From: Knoellia locipacati
Lineage (GTDB): Bacteria; Actinomycetota; Actinomycetes; Actinomycetales; Dermatophilaceae
Assembly: GCF_007992835.1 (NCBI RefSeq)
Contig: NZ_BKBA01000013.1
Location: forward strand, 1 to 64,000
DNA length: 64,000 nucleotides
Direction of reading: 5' to 3'
Shown here: one piece after another, positions 25,431 to 36,448 of the stretch
Layout: each line of letters starts with the position of its first letter
Numbering within the stretch: position 1 is the first letter of the stretch
Position numbers and translations under genes: made by a program
Notes under the pieces: generated by a model
Database searches by the model: none
What the model saw: the letters and a program-made list of their open reading frames with translations, nothing else
What the model was told of the DNA's origin: nothing

Positions 25431-26674
25431 CGCCCGGACCTCCGCTTCGGGATGACGGCGAACGACCGCTTGATGAGCGAGGGGCGGCCGGCGAGGGCCT
25501 TGGCGCACCCGGGCTCGGCGCGGGCGAAGGAGAGCAGGATGCCGAGCGCGAGCATCGTCGTCACGAGCGACGACCCACCCGAGGAGACGAGCGGCAGCGG
25601 GACGCCGATGACGGGGAGCAGTCCGATGACCGCGGCGACGTTGATCATCGCCTGGACGACGATCCAGCTCATGATGCCGGCCGTCGCGACGCGGACGAAG
25701 AAGTCCGACGTGCGCATGACGAGGCGGTAGCAGGTGAGGGCGAGGACGACGAAGAGCGCGAGCACCATGATCGTGCCGGGCAGGCCGAGCTCCTCACCGA
25801 TGATGGCGAAGATGAAGTCGTTGTGCGGCTCCGACAGCCACTGCCACTTCTCTCGCGACTGCCCCAGCCCGACGCCTGTCCAGCCACCGTCGGCGAGGGC
25901 GTAGCGGCCCTGGATCGACTGGCGTGCGGCACCGAACGGGTCGGTGTCGCGACCGAGCCAGACGTCGAAGCGACCGAGGCGGTTGGGGCTGGTGACGACG
26001 AAGGTCACCGCCACCGCGGCGAAGCCCGCCGCCGCCATGGCGAACCAGCGACCGGGGACACCGGCGGTGAAGAGCACGCCGCCCACGACCGCCGAGAGGA
26101 TGAGGACGGTGCCGAGGTCGTGGCCGAGCAGCACGAGACCGATGGCGAACATCGCGACCGGCAGGACGTAGGGCACGAGCGCGTGGCTGACCTGTCCGAG
26201 CTGCTTGCGCTTGGCCGACAGGATGAGCCCGCCGCTGAGGGCCAGACCGACCTTGAGCAGCTCCGAGGGCTGCATCGAGAAGACGCCGAAGTCGAGCCAG
26301 TTGCGGTTGCCCTTGACGTCGACGCCGAGCGGCGTGAACACGAGCACCTGGAGCACGAGGCCGGCGCCGAGCAGGGGCAGCGACAGGCGTTTCCAGGTCG
26401 CCACCGAGAGCCGTGAGGCGATGAGCAGGGCGGTCCCCCCGATGAGGGCGAAGACCGTCTGGCTGATGACGATCGAGTAGGCCGAACCGGAGTTGGTCGC
26501 CTGGAGCGAGGAGACGGTCGAGGCCGACAGGACCATGATCAGCCCGAAGCCGACGAGCACCGAGGTGACGCCGACGAGGACGTAGTAGGTCGTGACGGGA
26601 CGGTCGAGGCGCTCGAGCCACCCGGGGACGACCCCGAAGCCGCGCTCCGCGCCGGAACCGGTCGTGCTGCTCAC
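25427..26674 (-). CDS. ftsW: Septal peptidoglycan polymerase FtsW
   Basis: A 415-residue SEDS-family glycosyltransferase with about ten membrane helices. Typical SEDS segments are visible: GNRNWLDFGVFSMQPSELLK, then GHDLGTVLIL and EPHNDFIFAIIGEELG, and the terminal GVPLPLVSSGGSS. It polymerises lipid II together with the transpeptidase FtsI. The start is a GTG at 26674 (MSSTTGSG) behind GGAG, five bases after the murD stop. The gene is embedded in the dcw order murD-ftsW-murG. Confidence 0.96.
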   Translation of the reverse strand: MSSTTGSGAERGFGVVPGWLERLDRPVTTYYVLVGVTSVLVGFGLIMVLSASTVSSLQATNSGSAYSIVISQTVFALIGGTALLIASRLSVATWKRLSLPLLGAGLVLQVLVFTPLGVDVKGNRNWLDFGVFSMQPSELLKVGLALSGGLILSAKRKQLGQVSHALVPYVLPVAMFAIGLVLLGHDLGTVLILSAVVGGVLFTAGVPGRWFAMAAAGFAAVAVTFVVTSPNRLGRFDVWLGRDTDPFGAARQSIQGRYALADGGWTGVGLGQSREKWQWLSEPHNDFIFAIIGEELGLPGTIMVLALFVVLALTCYRLVMRTSDFFVRVATAGIMSWIVVQAMINVAAVIGLLPVIGVPLPLVSSGGSSLVTTMLALGILLSFARAEPGCAKALAGRPSLIKRSFAVIPKRRSGR

Positions 26675-26678
26675 TGAC

Positions 26679-28178
26679 TCACTCCTCGGAAGCCGATCGG
26701 CGGAGCACCGCCTCGGCGAAGGCGTCTCCGCGTGCGCCGTAGTTGTCGAACATGTCCATGGACGCCGCGGCCGGTGCGAGGAGCACGACGTCGCCGGGCT
26801 GGGCGAGCGAGGTTGCCTCGGTGACGACGCGGTCCATCGCTCCAGTGTCGGTCTCGGCGACCTCCACGACGGGGACATCGGGGGCGTGTCGGGCAAGCGC
26901 CTGCGCGATGGTCGCGCGGTCGCGCCCGAGGAGCACGACACCCCGGAGCCGGCCGGCCGCCGACCGCACGAGGTCGTCGACGTCGGCCCCCTTGAGGAGC
27001 CCTCCGGCGACCCAGACGACGTGCTCGTATGCCGTGAGCGAGGCCGCCGCTGCGTGCGGGTTCGTGGCCTTGGAGTCGTCGACGTAGCGCACCTCGTCGA
27101 TCGTCGCGACGTGCGCGATCCGGTGCGCCTCGGGCCGGAAGGCCTTGAGACCGGCCCGCACCGCGCCCGGCTCGACACCGTGGGCGCGGGCCAAGGCGGC
27201 GGCTGCGAGCGCGTTGGCGACGAGGTGGGGGGCGACGTCGGGGGCGTCTGCGCGCAGGTCCTCGATCGAGGCGAGCTCGGCGGCTGCGTGGCGACGCTGC
27301 TCGACGAACGCCCGGTCGGCGAGGACGTCACCGACCACACCGAGCATCGACGGCGCCGGGGTGCCGAGCGTGAAGCCGACGGCGCGACAGCCCTCCTGGA
27401 CGTCGGCCTCCTCGACGAGGCGCTCGGTCTGGGGGTCGTCGACGTTGTAGATGCAGGCGATCTCGGTGCCCTCGTAGACCTTGCCCTTGGCGGCGAGGTA
27501 CGCGTCGTAGCTGCCGTGCCAGTCGACGTGGTCGGGTGCGACGTTGAGACACACGGACGCCTGCGGACGGATCGAGTCCGACCAGTGCAGCTGAAAGCTC
27601 GAGAGCTCGACGGCGATGGCGTCGAACGGCTGGGGGTCCATGACCGCCTCGAGGATGGGCGTGCCGACGTTGCCCGCGCTGATCGCCCGCTCCCCCGCTG
27701 CCCGCAGGATCGAGGTGAGCATCTGCACGGTCGTCGTCTTGCCGTTGGTGCCGGTCACCGTGAGCCACGGTGCGGCCCCCTCGGTGGGGCGCATCCGCCA
27801 GGCCAGCTCGACCTCGCCCCAGATCGCGACACCGGCCTGCGCGGCGGCCGCCAGCAGGGGCTGCGTCGGCGCCCACCCCGGTGAGGTGACGACGAGGTCG
27901 ACGGGGTCGGACGGCATACGGGAGACGTGCTCGGGACCGAAGCGCAGCTCGGCGTCGAGGATCTCGAGGATGCGCGCCCGCTCGGCCATGGCCGGAGAGG
28001 CGTCGGGCGACGAGCCGTCGACGACGATGACGTGGGCGTCGCGCTCGAGGAGGGCGTCGGCGGCCGCGAAGCCGCTCACGCCGAGGCCGGCGACGAGCAC
28101 GCGCAGGCCGGCCCAGTCGGACTCGCGCGAGGTGAGTCCTGACAACCTCGAGGCGCGACTCGGGTCGTTCGAGGTCAT
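26679..28178 (-). CDS. murD: UDP-MurNAc-L-alanine-D-glutamate ligase
   Basis: A 499-residue Mur ligase adding D-Glu. The N-terminal Rossmann-like motif is [17 protein letters not shown] (about 28-44), the ATP loop is [14 protein letters not shown] (about 136-149), and [13 protein letters not shown] carries the conserved His. The C-terminal domain contains [12 protein letters not shown]. It is somewhat longer than the E. coli enzyme, mostly from loops near residues 240-300. The ATG at 28178 overlaps the mraY stop (ATGA). Confidence 0.96.
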   Translation of the reverse strand: MTSNDPSRASRLSGLTSRESDWAGLRVLVAGLGVSGFAAADALLERDAHVIVVDGSSPDASPAMAERARILEILDAELRFGPEHVSRMPSDPVDLVVTSPGWAPTQPLLAAAAQAGVAIWGEVELAWRMRPTEGAAPWLTVTGTNGKTTTVQMLTSILRAAGERAISAGNVGTPILEAVMDPQPFDAIAVELSSFQLHWSDSIRPQASVCLNVAPDHVDWHGSYDAYLAAKGKVYEGTEIACIYNVDDPQTERLVEEADVQEGCRAVGFTLGTPAPSMLGVVGDVLADRAFVEQRRHAAAELASIEDLRADAPDVAPHLVANALAAAALARAHGVEPGAVRAGLKAFRPEAHRIAHVATIDEVRYVDDSKATNPHAAAASLTAYEHVVWVAGGLLKGADVDDLVRSAAGRLRGVVLLGRDRATIAQALARHAPDVPVVEVAETDTGAMDRVVTEATSLAQPGDVVLLAPAAASMDMFDNYGARGDAFAEAVLRRSASEE

Positions 28179-29257
28179 GCCGCGCCCACGACCCATTCGG
28201 CGTAGAAGAGGCCGAGCCCGAAGGCCACGAAGAGGCCCGCGATGATCCAGAACCGGATGACGATCGTGACCTCCTGCCAGCCGAGGAGCTCGAAGTGGTG
28301 CTGCAGCGGCGCCATCCGGAAGACCCGTTTGCCGGTCGACTTGAACGACGCGACCTGGATGATCACCGACAGCGTGATCGTCACGAAGAGGCCGCCGAGG
28401 ATGACGACGAGGAACTCGGTGCGGGTGACGATGGCCAGACCGGCGAGCAGACCACCGAGCGCCAGCGACCCGGTGTCGCCCATGAAGATCTTGGCCGGCG
28501 AGCCGTTCCACCACAGGAAGCCGAAGCAGGCACCCATCGCCGCGGCAGCGATGATGGCGAGGTCGAGCGGGTCGCGGACCTCGTAGCACTTGATGCCAGC
28601 GTTGGTCTGGCAGTTCTGGTTGAACTGCCAGATGCCGATGAGGACGTAGGCGGCGAACGTCATCACCGAGGCTCCGGTGGCGAGGCCGTCGAGCCCGTCG
28701 GTGAGGTTCACGCCGTTGCTCGTGCCGGCGATGATGACGTTGGCGAAGAGGATGAAGAGCAGGACCCCGACGATCGTCCCCGCGAAGGCGAGGTCGATGT
28801 TGGTGTCGCGGACGAACGAGATCTTCGTGGACGCCGGGGTGCGACCCGAGCCGTTGGGGAACTGCAGCGCGAGGATCGCGAAGATCACGCCGACGAGCCC
28901 CTGGCCGAAGAGCTTCTGCTTGGACCGGAGTCCCAGGCTGCGCTGCTTGCTGATCTTGATGTAGTCGTCGAGGAAGCCGACGAGCCCCAGCCCTGCCATG
29001 AGGAAAAGGACGAGCACCCCGCTCCAGCTCGGGGCCGTCCAGAACGCGAGGTGCGCCGCGCCGTAGGCCGCGATCGTCGCGGCCACGATGACCGCGCCGC
29101 CCATCGTCGGCGTGCCGCGCTTGGTGTGGTGCGAGGTGGGTCCGTCGTCGCGGATGAACTGGCCGTAGCCGCGCTTGACGAGGACCTTGATGAACATGGG
29201 CGTGCCGAACAGTGCGACGACGAGACTGACCACCGCAGCGACGAGCACGGCCTTCAC
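28175..29257 (-). CDS. mraY: Phospho-MurNAc-pentapeptide transferase MraY
   Basis: A 360-residue integral membrane enzyme with about ten helices that transfers phospho-MurNAc-pentapeptide to undecaprenyl phosphate, forming lipid I. The signature [12 protein letters not shown] (about 43-54), the Asp pair in [11 protein letters not shown] (about 94-104), [10 protein letters not shown] and the loop with [12 protein letters not shown] are all present. The start is a GTG at 29257 that overlaps the murF stop (GTGA), with GGAGG upstream. Confidence 0.97.
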   Translation of the reverse strand: MKAVLVAAVVSLVVALFGTPMFIKVLVKRGYGQFIRDDGPTSHHTKRGTPTMGGAVIVAATIAAYGAAHLAFWTAPSWSGVLVLFLMAGLGLVGFLDDYIKISKQRSLGLRSKQKLFGQGLVGVIFAILALQFPNGSGRTPASTKISFVRDTNIDLAFAGTIVGVLLFILFANVIIAGTSNGVNLTDGLDGLATGASVMTFAAYVLIGIWQFNQNCQTNAGIKCYEVRDPLDLAIIAAAAMGACFGFLWWNGSPAKIFMGDTGSLALGGLLAGLAIVTRTEFLVVILGGLFVTITLSVIIQVASFKSTGKRVFRMAPLQHHFELLGWQEVTIVIRFWIIAGLFVAFGLGLFYAEWVVGAA

Positions 29258-30657
29258 TGGGGATCCTCCTGGGTGGTGCGGTCGGTGGTGGTGAGTCTGT
29301 CTCCGAGCCACCGTAGACCTGCATCGCGGCTGGACTTGAACAACACGACGTCGGGTGGCGCCACTTCGGCGCGGAGGACGACCTCGGCCGCGTCGGCGTC
29401 CTCGACCCAGCGGATCCGGGTGTCCGGCGTGGCCGGGATGTCGGCCATCGGACGGGCCGTCGGGCCGACGACGAGCAGCTCGTCGACGCCACGGCGCTGC
29501 GCCTCGGCACCGACCTCGGCGTGGTCGTCGTCGGACTCGTCGCCGAGCTCGAGCATCGAGCCGAGGACCGCCCAGGTGCGACGTCCCGTCCCCATGGTCT
29601 CGAGGGCGGCCAGCGCCGCGCGCATCGAGTCGGGGTTGGCGTTGTAGGCGTCGTTGACGATGGTCACGCCGTCGGGACGCTGCGTGACCTCCATGCGCCA
29701 GCGGCTCACGACACCGGCATCCGCGACGGCGGCGACGGTGGCGTCGAGCGACATCCCGCACTCGAGGGCCACGGCGATGACGGCCAGCGCGTTGCCCACG
29801 TGGTGTCGGCCGACGAGCCGCAGGTGGACGGGGGCCTCCCCCGCCGGCGTGACGACGCGGAAGCTCGCGCGCCCGTCGCTCGCGAGGCCCACGTCCTCGG
29901 CGCGCACGACGGCGTCGGACGCCTCGCCGACGAGGACGACGCGGGCCTCGGTGCGCTCGGACATGGAGCGGACGACGGGGTCGTCGGCGTTGAGGACGGC
30001 GACACCGTCTGCGGGCAGGGCCTCGACGAGCTCGGCCTTGGCGCGGCCGATCGCCTCGCGGGAGCCGAACTCGCCGACGTGGGCGGTGCCGACGTTGAGG
30101 ACGACGCCGATGCGCGGCGGTGCGATGCGGGTGAGGTACTCGATGTGCCCGATCCCGCGCGCGCCCATCTCGACGACGAGGAACCGCGTGTCGTCGGTGA
30201 CGCGGGTGACCGTGAGCGGCACGCCGACCTCGGAGTTGTAGGAGCCGACCGGCGCGATCGTGGGCCCGCTCGTGGCGAGGACGGTCCCGAGGAGGTCCTT
30301 GGTGCTCGTCTTGCCCGAGGACCCGGTGATGCCGATGACGGTGAGGTCGCGGGCGCGGTCGAGCACGGCGCGCGAGAGGGCCACGAAGGCGGCCTGCACG
30401 TCGTCGACGACGACGCACGGGAGCTCGTCGACGACCCGGCTCGTCAGCGCGGCGACGGCGCCCTGGTCCCGGGCTGCGGCCACGAAGAGGTGGCCGTCCA
30501 TGCGCTCCCCGATGCGGGCGACGTAGAGGCTTCCAGGCTCGGCCTCCCGGGAGTCGGTGACAACGGCGCCGGTGACGACGGGCGCCGCGGCGGGCTCGAC
30601 GCCGTGGGGGGCACCGCCCGTGAGCTCGGCGATCTCGGTCAGGGAGAGGGCGATCAC
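29254..30657 (-). CDS. murF: UDP-MurNAc-tripeptide-D-Ala-D-Ala ligase
   Basis: A 467-residue Mur ligase that completes the stem pentapeptide. The ATP loop is [16 protein letters not shown] (about 107-122). [14 protein letters not shown] and [14 protein letters not shown] are diagnostic of MurF, and the C-terminal domain contains [16 protein letters not shown]. The GTG start at 30657 overlaps the murE stop (GTGA). Translation through murE-murF-mraY is therefore tightly coupled. Confidence 0.96.
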   Translation of the reverse strand: MIALSLTEIAELTGGAPHGVEPAAAPVVTGAVVTDSREAEPGSLYVARIGERMDGHLFVAAARDQGAVAALTSRVVDELPCVVVDDVQAAFVALSRAVLDRARDLTVIGITGSSGKTSTKDLLGTVLATSGPTIAPVGSYNSEVGVPLTVTRVTDDTRFLVVEMGARGIGHIEYLTRIAPPRIGVVLNVGTAHVGEFGSREAIGRAKAELVEALPADGVAVLNADDPVVRSMSERTEARVVLVGEASDAVVRAEDVGLASDGRASFRVVTPAGEAPVHLRLVGRHHVGNALAVIAVALECGMSLDATVAAVADAGVVSRWRMEVTQRPDGVTIVNDAYNANPDSMRAALAALETMGTGRRTWAVLGSMLELGDESDDDHAEVGAEAQRRGVDELLVVGPTARPMADIPATPDTRIRWVEDADAAEVVLRAEVAPPDVVLFKSSRDAGLRWLGDRLTTTDRTTQEDPQ

Positions 30658-32267
30658 CCGGTGGTCTCCTCGTCGGTGTCCGTGGTGGTGGTCTCGTCGT
30701 TGGTGGTGCCGCCAGCAGCGCCGGCAGCGCCGGCCTCGCCGTCGGCGGCGTCGAGCGCGGCCCTGAGCTCCTCGCGGTCGTCGAACGGGTGCACCACGCC
30801 GGCGACCTCCTGGCCGGTCTCGTGGCCCTTGCCGACGACGGCGACCACGGAGCCCGGGCCACCCTCGCGGGCGAGCCGCACGGCCTCGCGGATGGCCTCG
30901 CGCCGGCCGCCGACCTCGACAAGCGTGGAGCTGCTGTCGACCGAGCGCGCGCCCTCGAGGACGGCGGCACGGATGCTCGACGGGTCCTCGCCGCGCGGGT
31001 TGTCGTCGGTGACGACGACGGCGTCGGCGAGCCCGGCGGCGGCGCGTCCCATGCCCTGGCGCTTGCCGCGGTCGCGGTCACCGCCGGCACCGAGCACGAC
31101 GACGAGCCGGCCGGTGGTCGAGGGCCGCAGGGCGGCGAGGGCGGCCTCGACGGCGTCTGGAGTGTGGGCGTAGTCGACGACGGCGAGCAGGTCGTCGCCG
31201 TCGGTGGACGAGGTCACCCGCTCCATCCGGCCCGGCACGTGCGGGTCGGTGAGGATGGCCCGGCTCACGGCGTCGGTCTCCTCACCGAGGAGCAGGAGGG
31301 CGACGGCAGCCATGGCGGTGTTGGCGACGTTGAAGTCCCCGGGCAGGGCCGAGCGAAGGTCGAGCTCGATGCCACGGCCGCGCAGGACGAAGCGCGACGG
31401 CTCCTGCTCGTCCACGGTGACGGTCCAGTCGGCGTCTGCGTCGGGCAGGGTCGTCAGGGTGGTGACGGGGACACCGGAGCGCTCGACGAGCCGGCGACCC
31501 CAGACGTCGTCGACGCAGACGAGCCCGCGCAGCGAGTGCTCCGTGCTGAACAGCCGCGCCTTCGCGCTGAAGTAGTCCTCCATGTCGGCGTGGAAGTCGA
31601 GGTGGTCCTGCGACAGGTTCGTGAAGAGCGCGAGGTCGAAGACCACACCGTCGACGCGGTGCTGGCTCAGCGCGTGGCTCGACACCTCCATGACGCACGT
31701 GTCGGTGTCGCGCTCCTCCATGACGGCGAGGATCGCGTGCAGGTCCGTGGCCTCGGGCGTGGTGCGGACACTCTTGATCCGCTCGTCGCCGATCCGGGTC
31801 TCGACCGTCCCGATGAGACCGGTCCGGTGCCCGAGGACGGCCAGCGCGCTCGAGACGAGGTATGCCGTCGTCGTCTTGCCGTTGGTCCCCGTGATGCCGA
31901 CCATGGTCAGGCTCTGCTCGGTCGTGTCGTAGATCCGGGCCGAGAGGGCGCCGAGCACCGCACGGGGCTGCTCGACGACGAGGGCCGGGAGGGCGACAGC
32001 GGCGGCGCGGAGCCGCTCGGCACCGTCGGCGTCGGTGAGCACCGCGCTCGCGCCGGCCGCCTGCGCCTGCGCGGCGAAGTCGGCGCCGTGCGCACGGGCG
32101 CCGGGCAACGCGGCATACAGGTCACCGGGTTGGACGGCACGGGAGTCGAGGGTCACTCCGGTGACCCCCACGTCGAGGTCCGCCGATGTCTCGATGGAGG
32201 CGTCGACGAGCAGCGCGAGCTCACGAAGGCTCGAGCTGTCACGGGAAGCGGGTCGGGGAGCAGACAC
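30654..32267 (-). CDS. murE: UDP-MurNAc-dipeptide ligase MurE, meso-diaminopimelate type
   Basis: A 537-residue Mur ligase that adds the third stem residue. The ATP loop GTNGKTTT spans residues 127-134. The substrate-specificity motif reads DDNPR at residues 421-425, the form found in enzymes that add meso-diaminopimelate rather than lysine, so A2pm peptidoglycan is expected. The last 35 residues are a Gly/Ala then Thr/Asp/Glu-rich tail not typical of the family. It follows ftsI by 11 bases. Confidence 0.95.
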   Translation of the reverse strand: MSAPRPASRDSSSLRELALLVDASIETSADLDVGVTGVTLDSRAVQPGDLYAALPGARAHGADFAAQAQAAGASAVLTDADGAERLRAAAVALPALVVEQPRAVLGALSARIYDTTEQSLTMVGITGTNGKTTTAYLVSSALAVLGHRTGLIGTVETRIGDERIKSVRTTPEATDLHAILAVMEERDTDTCVMEVSSHALSQHRVDGVVFDLALFTNLSQDHLDFHADMEDYFSAKARLFSTEHSLRGLVCVDDVWGRRLVERSGVPVTTLTTLPDADADWTVTVDEQEPSRFVLRGRGIELDLRSALPGDFNVANTAMAAVALLLLGEETDAVSRAILTDPHVPGRMERVTSSTDGDDLLAVVDYAHTPDAVEAALAALRPSTTGRLVVVLGAGGDRDRGKRQGMGRAAAGLADAVVVTDDNPRGEDPSSIRAAVLEGARSVDSSSTLVEVGGRREAIREAVRLAREGGPGSVVAVVGKGHETGQEVAGVVHPFDDREELRAALDAADGEAGAAGAAGGTTNDETTTTDTDEETTG

Positions 32268-32278
32268 GACCAGTCAGA

Positions 32279-34516
32279 CTACTTGGCCGGGTGACGTGCC
32301 TTGTCACGCAGCGTGTCCGGGTTGGACAGCGCCTCCTCGGGCGTCACCGAGAGCGTGATGGGCGCGGCCGCGGTCCCCGTCGGCGGGACCTTGAGCTCCT
32401 GGAGCGCATAGGTCATGACGTCGTGGAAGACCGGCGCCGCGACCGTGCCGCCGTAGATGCTGGCGCTCGGCCGCTGGAGGATCACGGCCACGACCAGCTC
32501 GGGGTTGTCGGCGGGGGCGTAGCCGATGAAGCTCGCGGTCTTGCCGCTGTAGCGCTTGAGCCGGGCGTCGTAGAAGTCGGCGGTCCCCGTCTTGCCGGCG
32601 ACGCGGTAGCCCGGGATCTGGGCCTGCGGCGCCGTGCCCTCCTTGGAGACGACACCCTCGAGCATCGCGTTGACCTTGGCCGCGGTGTCCTCGGAGACCA
32701 CCCGCGTGCCGGGCTTCTCCGCCGCCTTGGTGAAGGTGCCGTTCTCGGCCGTCGTGCCCTCGATGAGCGAGGGGGTCATCCGCATGCCGCCGTTGGCGAT
32801 CGTCTGGAACACCGACGCCGCCTGGATCGCGGTCACCGAGAGTCCCTGGCCGAACATCACGGTCGAGCGCTGGGTGCCGCTCCACTTGCTGGACGAGGAC
32901 AGCAGTCCGGCCGACTCACCCGGGTAGCCCATGCCCGAGCGCGACCCGAGGCCGAACTTGCGGAAGTACTCCTCGAGCTTCTTGGGCGGCATGGTCTCGC
33001 CGATGAGGATCGTCCCGATGTTGCTCGACTCGGCGAGCGTGCCGGCGACGGTCCGGTAGAGCGTCGGGTGGTCGTGACTGTCCTTGAAGCTCGCGTCGAA
33101 GCGCTGCATGCGGTTGGGGATGACCACCGGCTGGCCGGGCGTCACGAGCTTCTCCTCGAGCGCCGCCGCGACGGTCATGACCTTGGCGGTCGAGCCGGGC
33201 TCGAAGACGTCGTTGAGGGCCTTGTTGACGAGACTGCCCTTGGCGCTGGCGATGTCGTTGGGGTCGAACGTCGGGTAGGACGCCAGCGCGAGGACCTTGG
33301 AGGTCTTGGCGTTCATCACGACGGCGGTGCCCGACTGGGCACCCATCTTGGCCATCTGCTGCGCGAGGGCGTTCTGGGCGTACCACTGGATGTTGGAGTT
33401 GACCGTGAGCATGACGTCCTGGCCGTCGTCGGCCGGGGCGCCTCCCTGACGTCCGCCGGGGATCTTCGACCCGTCCGGGGCCTTCTCGAAGATCGAGTAG
33501 CCGGCGGTCCCCTTGAGGGCGGTGTCCATCATCGACTCGAGCCCACCACCGGCGGCGCCGTCGTTGGTCACGAAGCCCACGAGCGAGGCCGAGTTCGGCC
33601 CCTGCGGGTAGACGCGCTCGGGCACGGCCTCGGCCGAGTCACGGTAGATGCCGGGGATGCCGAGGTTGGCGATCTTGCGCCAGGTCAGCGGGCTCACCTT
33701 GCGGTCGAGCACCTGGTAGCGGCCCGACCCGCCGAGCCGCGGGCGCAGCTCGTCGGCGGTGCGGCCGAGGAGCGGAGCGAGGGCCTTGGCGGCGAGGTCG
33801 ACGGCGACGCCGCTCGTCGCGGGGTCGCAGGTCTTGGTGCTCTTCTGCTTGTAGGTGCAGACGGCGGTGGGGTCGGCGACGACGGTCTCGCGGGCCCGGC
33901 TGGAGGCGAGGACGACCCCGTCGGAGGACGTGATCTTGCCGCGCAGAGCGGGGATGACGACCTTCTCGGTGCGCTGCTCGAGCGCCTGGGCCGCCACGGC
34001 CGACGAGTCGAAGCCCTGGATGCGGAGCAGCTGCGCCGCGAAGATGCTGAAGACGAAGAGGACGGCGATCGTCATGCCGCGCATCCGACGACGCGGGTTG
34101 CCCGGTGACCGGGTCGCCTTGCGGCGCGCCGGCGGTCGCCGTGGCGGACCGGTGCGGCGTGCCGTGCTGCGCGGGGGGACACCTCGTCCGGAGCCGGCGC
34201 GAGAGGCCGTGGCCCTCGAGGTCGACGAGCCCGAGCCACGAGCGGCGGACGTCTTGGCGGCGGTCGCCTTCGACGCGGTCGCCGGGCGCTTGGCCGCGGG
34301 ACGCTGCGTCCGGGCGGCACCGGCTGCCGGGGGCTGGCGCTTCTTGGCCGGACGCGCCGGGCCGGTCGCGGGCTTGGCCGCGCCTGAAGCAGGACGTGCA
34401 CCTGAGGAAGGACGCGCGGAGGAGCGAGGAGTGGAGGCGGAGCGAGGAGTGGAGGCGGACCGACCAGACCGCCGGGGCTCGCGCCCTCCGGACGGAGGCG
34501 GGGTCCGGGGGGTCAC
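32279..34516 (-). CDS. ftsI: Division transpeptidase FtsI / PBP3-like penicillin-binding protein
   Basis: A 745-residue class B penicillin-binding protein that cross-links septal peptidoglycan. Residues 1-145 are an extreme Pro/Ala/Arg/Lys/Ser-rich cytoplasmic tail, followed by one transmembrane helix (MTIAVLFVFSIFAAQLL) and a dimerisation domain. The transpeptidase motifs are SxxK in EPGSTAKVM (about residue 439), SxN in ESSNIGT (about 497) and KTG in AGKTGTADF (about 641). The GTG at 34516 overlaps the ftsL stop (GTGA), which supports the long form, although a shorter start inside the tail cannot be excluded. Confidence 0.94.
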   Translation of the reverse strand: MTPRTPPPSGGREPRRSGRSASTPRSASTPRSSARPSSGARPASGAAKPATGPARPAKKRQPPAAGAARTQRPAAKRPATASKATAAKTSAARGSGSSTSRATASRAGSGRGVPPRSTARRTGPPRRPPARRKATRSPGNPRRRMRGMTIAVLFVFSIFAAQLLRIQGFDSSAVAAQALEQRTEKVVIPALRGKITSSDGVVLASSRARETVVADPTAVCTYKQKSTKTCDPATSGVAVDLAAKALAPLLGRTADELRPRLGGSGRYQVLDRKVSPLTWRKIANLGIPGIYRDSAEAVPERVYPQGPNSASLVGFVTNDGAAGGGLESMMDTALKGTAGYSIFEKAPDGSKIPGGRQGGAPADDGQDVMLTVNSNIQWYAQNALAQQMAKMGAQSGTAVVMNAKTSKVLALASYPTFDPNDIASAKGSLVNKALNDVFEPGSTAKVMTVAAALEEKLVTPGQPVVIPNRMQRFDASFKDSHDHPTLYRTVAGTLAESSNIGTILIGETMPPKKLEEYFRKFGLGSRSGMGYPGESAGLLSSSSKWSGTQRSTVMFGQGLSVTAIQAASVFQTIANGGMRMTPSLIEGTTAENGTFTKAAEKPGTRVVSEDTAAKVNAMLEGVVSKEGTAPQAQIPGYRVAGKTGTADFYDARLKRYSGKTASFIGYAPADNPELVVAVILQRPSASIYGGTVAAPVFHDVMTYALQELKVPPTGTAAAPITLSVTPEEALSNPDTLRDKARHPAK

Positions 34517-35268
34517 GGCGTCGTCGTGGCGCTCGGCGCCGGGTTCGGGTCCGTGGACGAGGCCGACGGGGACGGCGAGGAGGACGCCGAGGGCGAGGCG
34601 CTCGGCGAGGCCGAGGACGAGGACGAGGACGAGGACGAAGGCGCGGGCGTCGAGGACTCGTCGGCCGACCGGGCGCTCTTGGTCGACGTCGTCGCGGTCG
34701 TCTCGCCGGTGCGCGAGTCGACACTCGTGGTCGTGACCTCGATGTTGCCCCCCTTGAGGGTCGTCACGGTCGTCGTCGTCACGGTGCCCACCGTCTTGAC
34801 CGTCGTCTGCGGGGTCGTCGCCGGACGGGCTGCCGCGGCAGCGGAGCTGCCTTGTGTGGCCACCGTAAATTCCTTCTGCGCCGTTGCGCCCTGCGCCACG
34901 CCGAGGACCTTGCCATCACTCAGGCGGAGGAAGGCTGCCGTCTCCGAGGGGACCATGCCCATGTCGAGGGCGCGCTGGGCCAGCACCGAGGGCGCGCTCT
35001 GCGCGTCGATGGCGTGGCTCAGCGCCTCCTCGGCGTCGGCGAGCTGGTTCGACTGGTCCTGGAGGTCGCCGAGGACGAAGGAGCCCTTGGCCATGGCGGT
35101 GTTGAGCATGAGCACCCCGAGCAGGCCCGCGACGAGCAGCGCGAGGCACGCGGCGACGAACGCCGGCTGCCCCTGCTGGGGCTGCTGGCGGACCACGCGC
35201 AGCGGCTGCGGCCTCGTGGGCCGAGCCGGTGAGCGGTGGAGTTGGCGTGCGGTGGCGGTCGTGGTCAT
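34513..35268 (-). CDS. ftsL: FtsL-like septum protein with Ser-rich tail
   Basis: A 251-residue bitopic protein in the FtsL position between rsmH and ftsI. A basic Pro/Arg-rich N-terminus leads to a transmembrane helix (about 37-55) and then a short heptad coiled coil ([20 protein letters not shown]). FtsL forms a trimer with FtsQ and FtsB in the divisome. The C-terminal 130 residues are Thr/Ser/Pro-rich, contain a [13 protein letters not shown] stretch, and look disordered or cell-wall-spanning. The ATG at 35268 overlaps the rsmH stop. Assignment rests mostly on position and topology. Confidence 0.82.
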   Translation of the reverse strand: MTTTATARQLHRSPARPTRPQPLRVVRQQPQQGQPAFVAACLALLVAGLLGVLMLNTAMAKGSFVLGDLQDQSNQLADAEEALSHAIDAQSAPSVLAQRALDMGMVPSETAAFLRLSDGKVLGVAQGATAQKEFTVATQGSSAAAAARPATTPQTTVKTVGTVTTTTVTTLKGGNIEVTTTSVDSRTGETTATTSTKSARSADESSTPAPSSSSSSSSSASPSASPSASSSPSPSASSTDPNPAPSATTTP

Positions 35269-36245
35269 CGCCGGGCTCCCTGGGTGGATCGTGTGCGTTC
35301 TGCGACCCGCAGTCGTGCGGAGGCGGATCGTGGGTTGGTGGACTGCTCGTCGGCCGGGGGCTCCTCTGCCCCTCGGGTCAACAGGCGGAGGTATGCCGCG
35401 TGCTCGGGGAGCTCGACCGGCATACCGGGCGGTGTCGTCGAGGTGGCACCGGCGACGAGGGCGCGCTTGGTGATCCGGTCCTCGAGCGAGTGGTAGGACA
35501 GGACGGCGATGCGGCCACCGACGGCGAGGACGTCGATGGCGCCGACGACCGCGCGCTGCCATGCGCCGAGCTCGTCGTTGACCTCGATGCGCAGCGCCTG
35601 GAAGGTCCGCTTGGCCGGGTGCCCACCGGTGCGCTGCGACGCGGCCGGGACCGCGTCGCGCAGCAGGTCGACGAGGCGCGCCGAGCGGGTGAAGGGCTCG
35701 ACCTCACGCTCGCGGACGATGGCCGAGACGATGCGCTTGGCGAAGCGCTCCTCGCCGAAGTCGCGCAGCACGCGGATGAGGTCGCCGGGGGCGTAGGTGT
35801 TGAGGACCTCGGCGGCGGTGATCCCGCTCCCCTGGTCCATCCGCATGTCGAGGGGTGCGTCCTGGGCGTAGGCGAAGCCGCGGTCGGCCTCGTCGAGCTG
35901 GAGCGAGGAGACACCGAGGTCGAACAGCACACCCTGCACCTCGCGCAGCCCTGCGTCGGCGACGACGTCGGCGATCTCGTCGTAGACGGCGTGGACTGCA
36001 CGGAAGCGGTCCCCGAACCGGGCGAGGCGCTCACCCGCGAGCGCGAGGGCCTCCTCGTCGCGGTCGATGCCGATGACGGTGGCCTCGGGGCAGCGCTCGA
36101 GGAAGGCCTCGGTGTGCCCACCCATGCCCAGGGTCCCGTCGACGAGCACCGACCCAGGCGCCTCGAGCGCCGGGGCGAGGAGGTCGACGATGCGGTCGCG
36201 GAGCACGGGCACGTGCCGCTCGTGGGCGGCTCCCCGTGACTCCAT
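35265..36245 (-). CDS. rsmH: 16S rRNA (cytosine1402-N4)-methyltransferase
   Basis: A 326-residue SAM-dependent methyltransferase that modifies C1402 of 16S rRNA. It opens with [13 protein letters not shown], followed by the SAM loop [15 protein letters not shown] (about 35-49), [10 protein letters not shown], and the family signature [31 protein letters not shown] is near residue 265. The ATG at 36245 follows GAGGAG. A 203-base gap separates it from mraZ, and the stop overlaps ftsL. Confidence 0.96.
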   Translation of the reverse strand: MESRGAAHERHVPVLRDRIVDLLAPALEAPGSVLVDGTLGMGGHTEAFLERCPEATVIGIDRDEEALALAGERLARFGDRFRAVHAVYDEIADVVADAGLREVQGVLFDLGVSSLQLDEADRGFAYAQDAPLDMRMDQGSGITAAEVLNTYAPGDLIRVLRDFGEERFAKRIVSAIVREREVEPFTRSARLVDLLRDAVPAASQRTGGHPAKRTFQALRIEVNDELGAWQRAVVGAIDVLAVGGRIAVLSYHSLEDRITKRALVAGATSTTPPGMPVELPEHAAYLRLLTRGAEEPPADEQSTNPRSASARLRVAERTRSTQGARR

Positions 36246-36355
36246 GTGGTGCTCCTCGTCTGACTGGCGTGTGGGTGGGACTGGCGGTGCGGCGGTCGTG
36301 GTGCGCGGTGGTGGGTGTCTGCGTCGTGCTGGAGGTCGATCCCTGTGGTGGTCCT

Positions 36356-36396
36356 GTGCCCCGGCCCCTGGTCCCCATCCGTCCGGGGCCCGGCAC
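36356..36396 (-). other. Imperfect GC-rich inverted repeat between mraZ and rsmH
   Basis: Arms 36356-36368 and 36385-36396 pair as GTGCC-CCGGCCCC against GGGGCCCGGCAC with a small internal mismatch. It lies in the 203-base gap after mraZ and could act as a partial terminator or attenuator controlling how much of the cluster is read. No other element was seen in the gap. Confidence 0.3.
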
Positions 36397-36448
36397 GGGG
36401 GAAGTCGTGTCGGGAACCGGTCGGCTGGAGGCCGGGAGCCGGGGCAGG

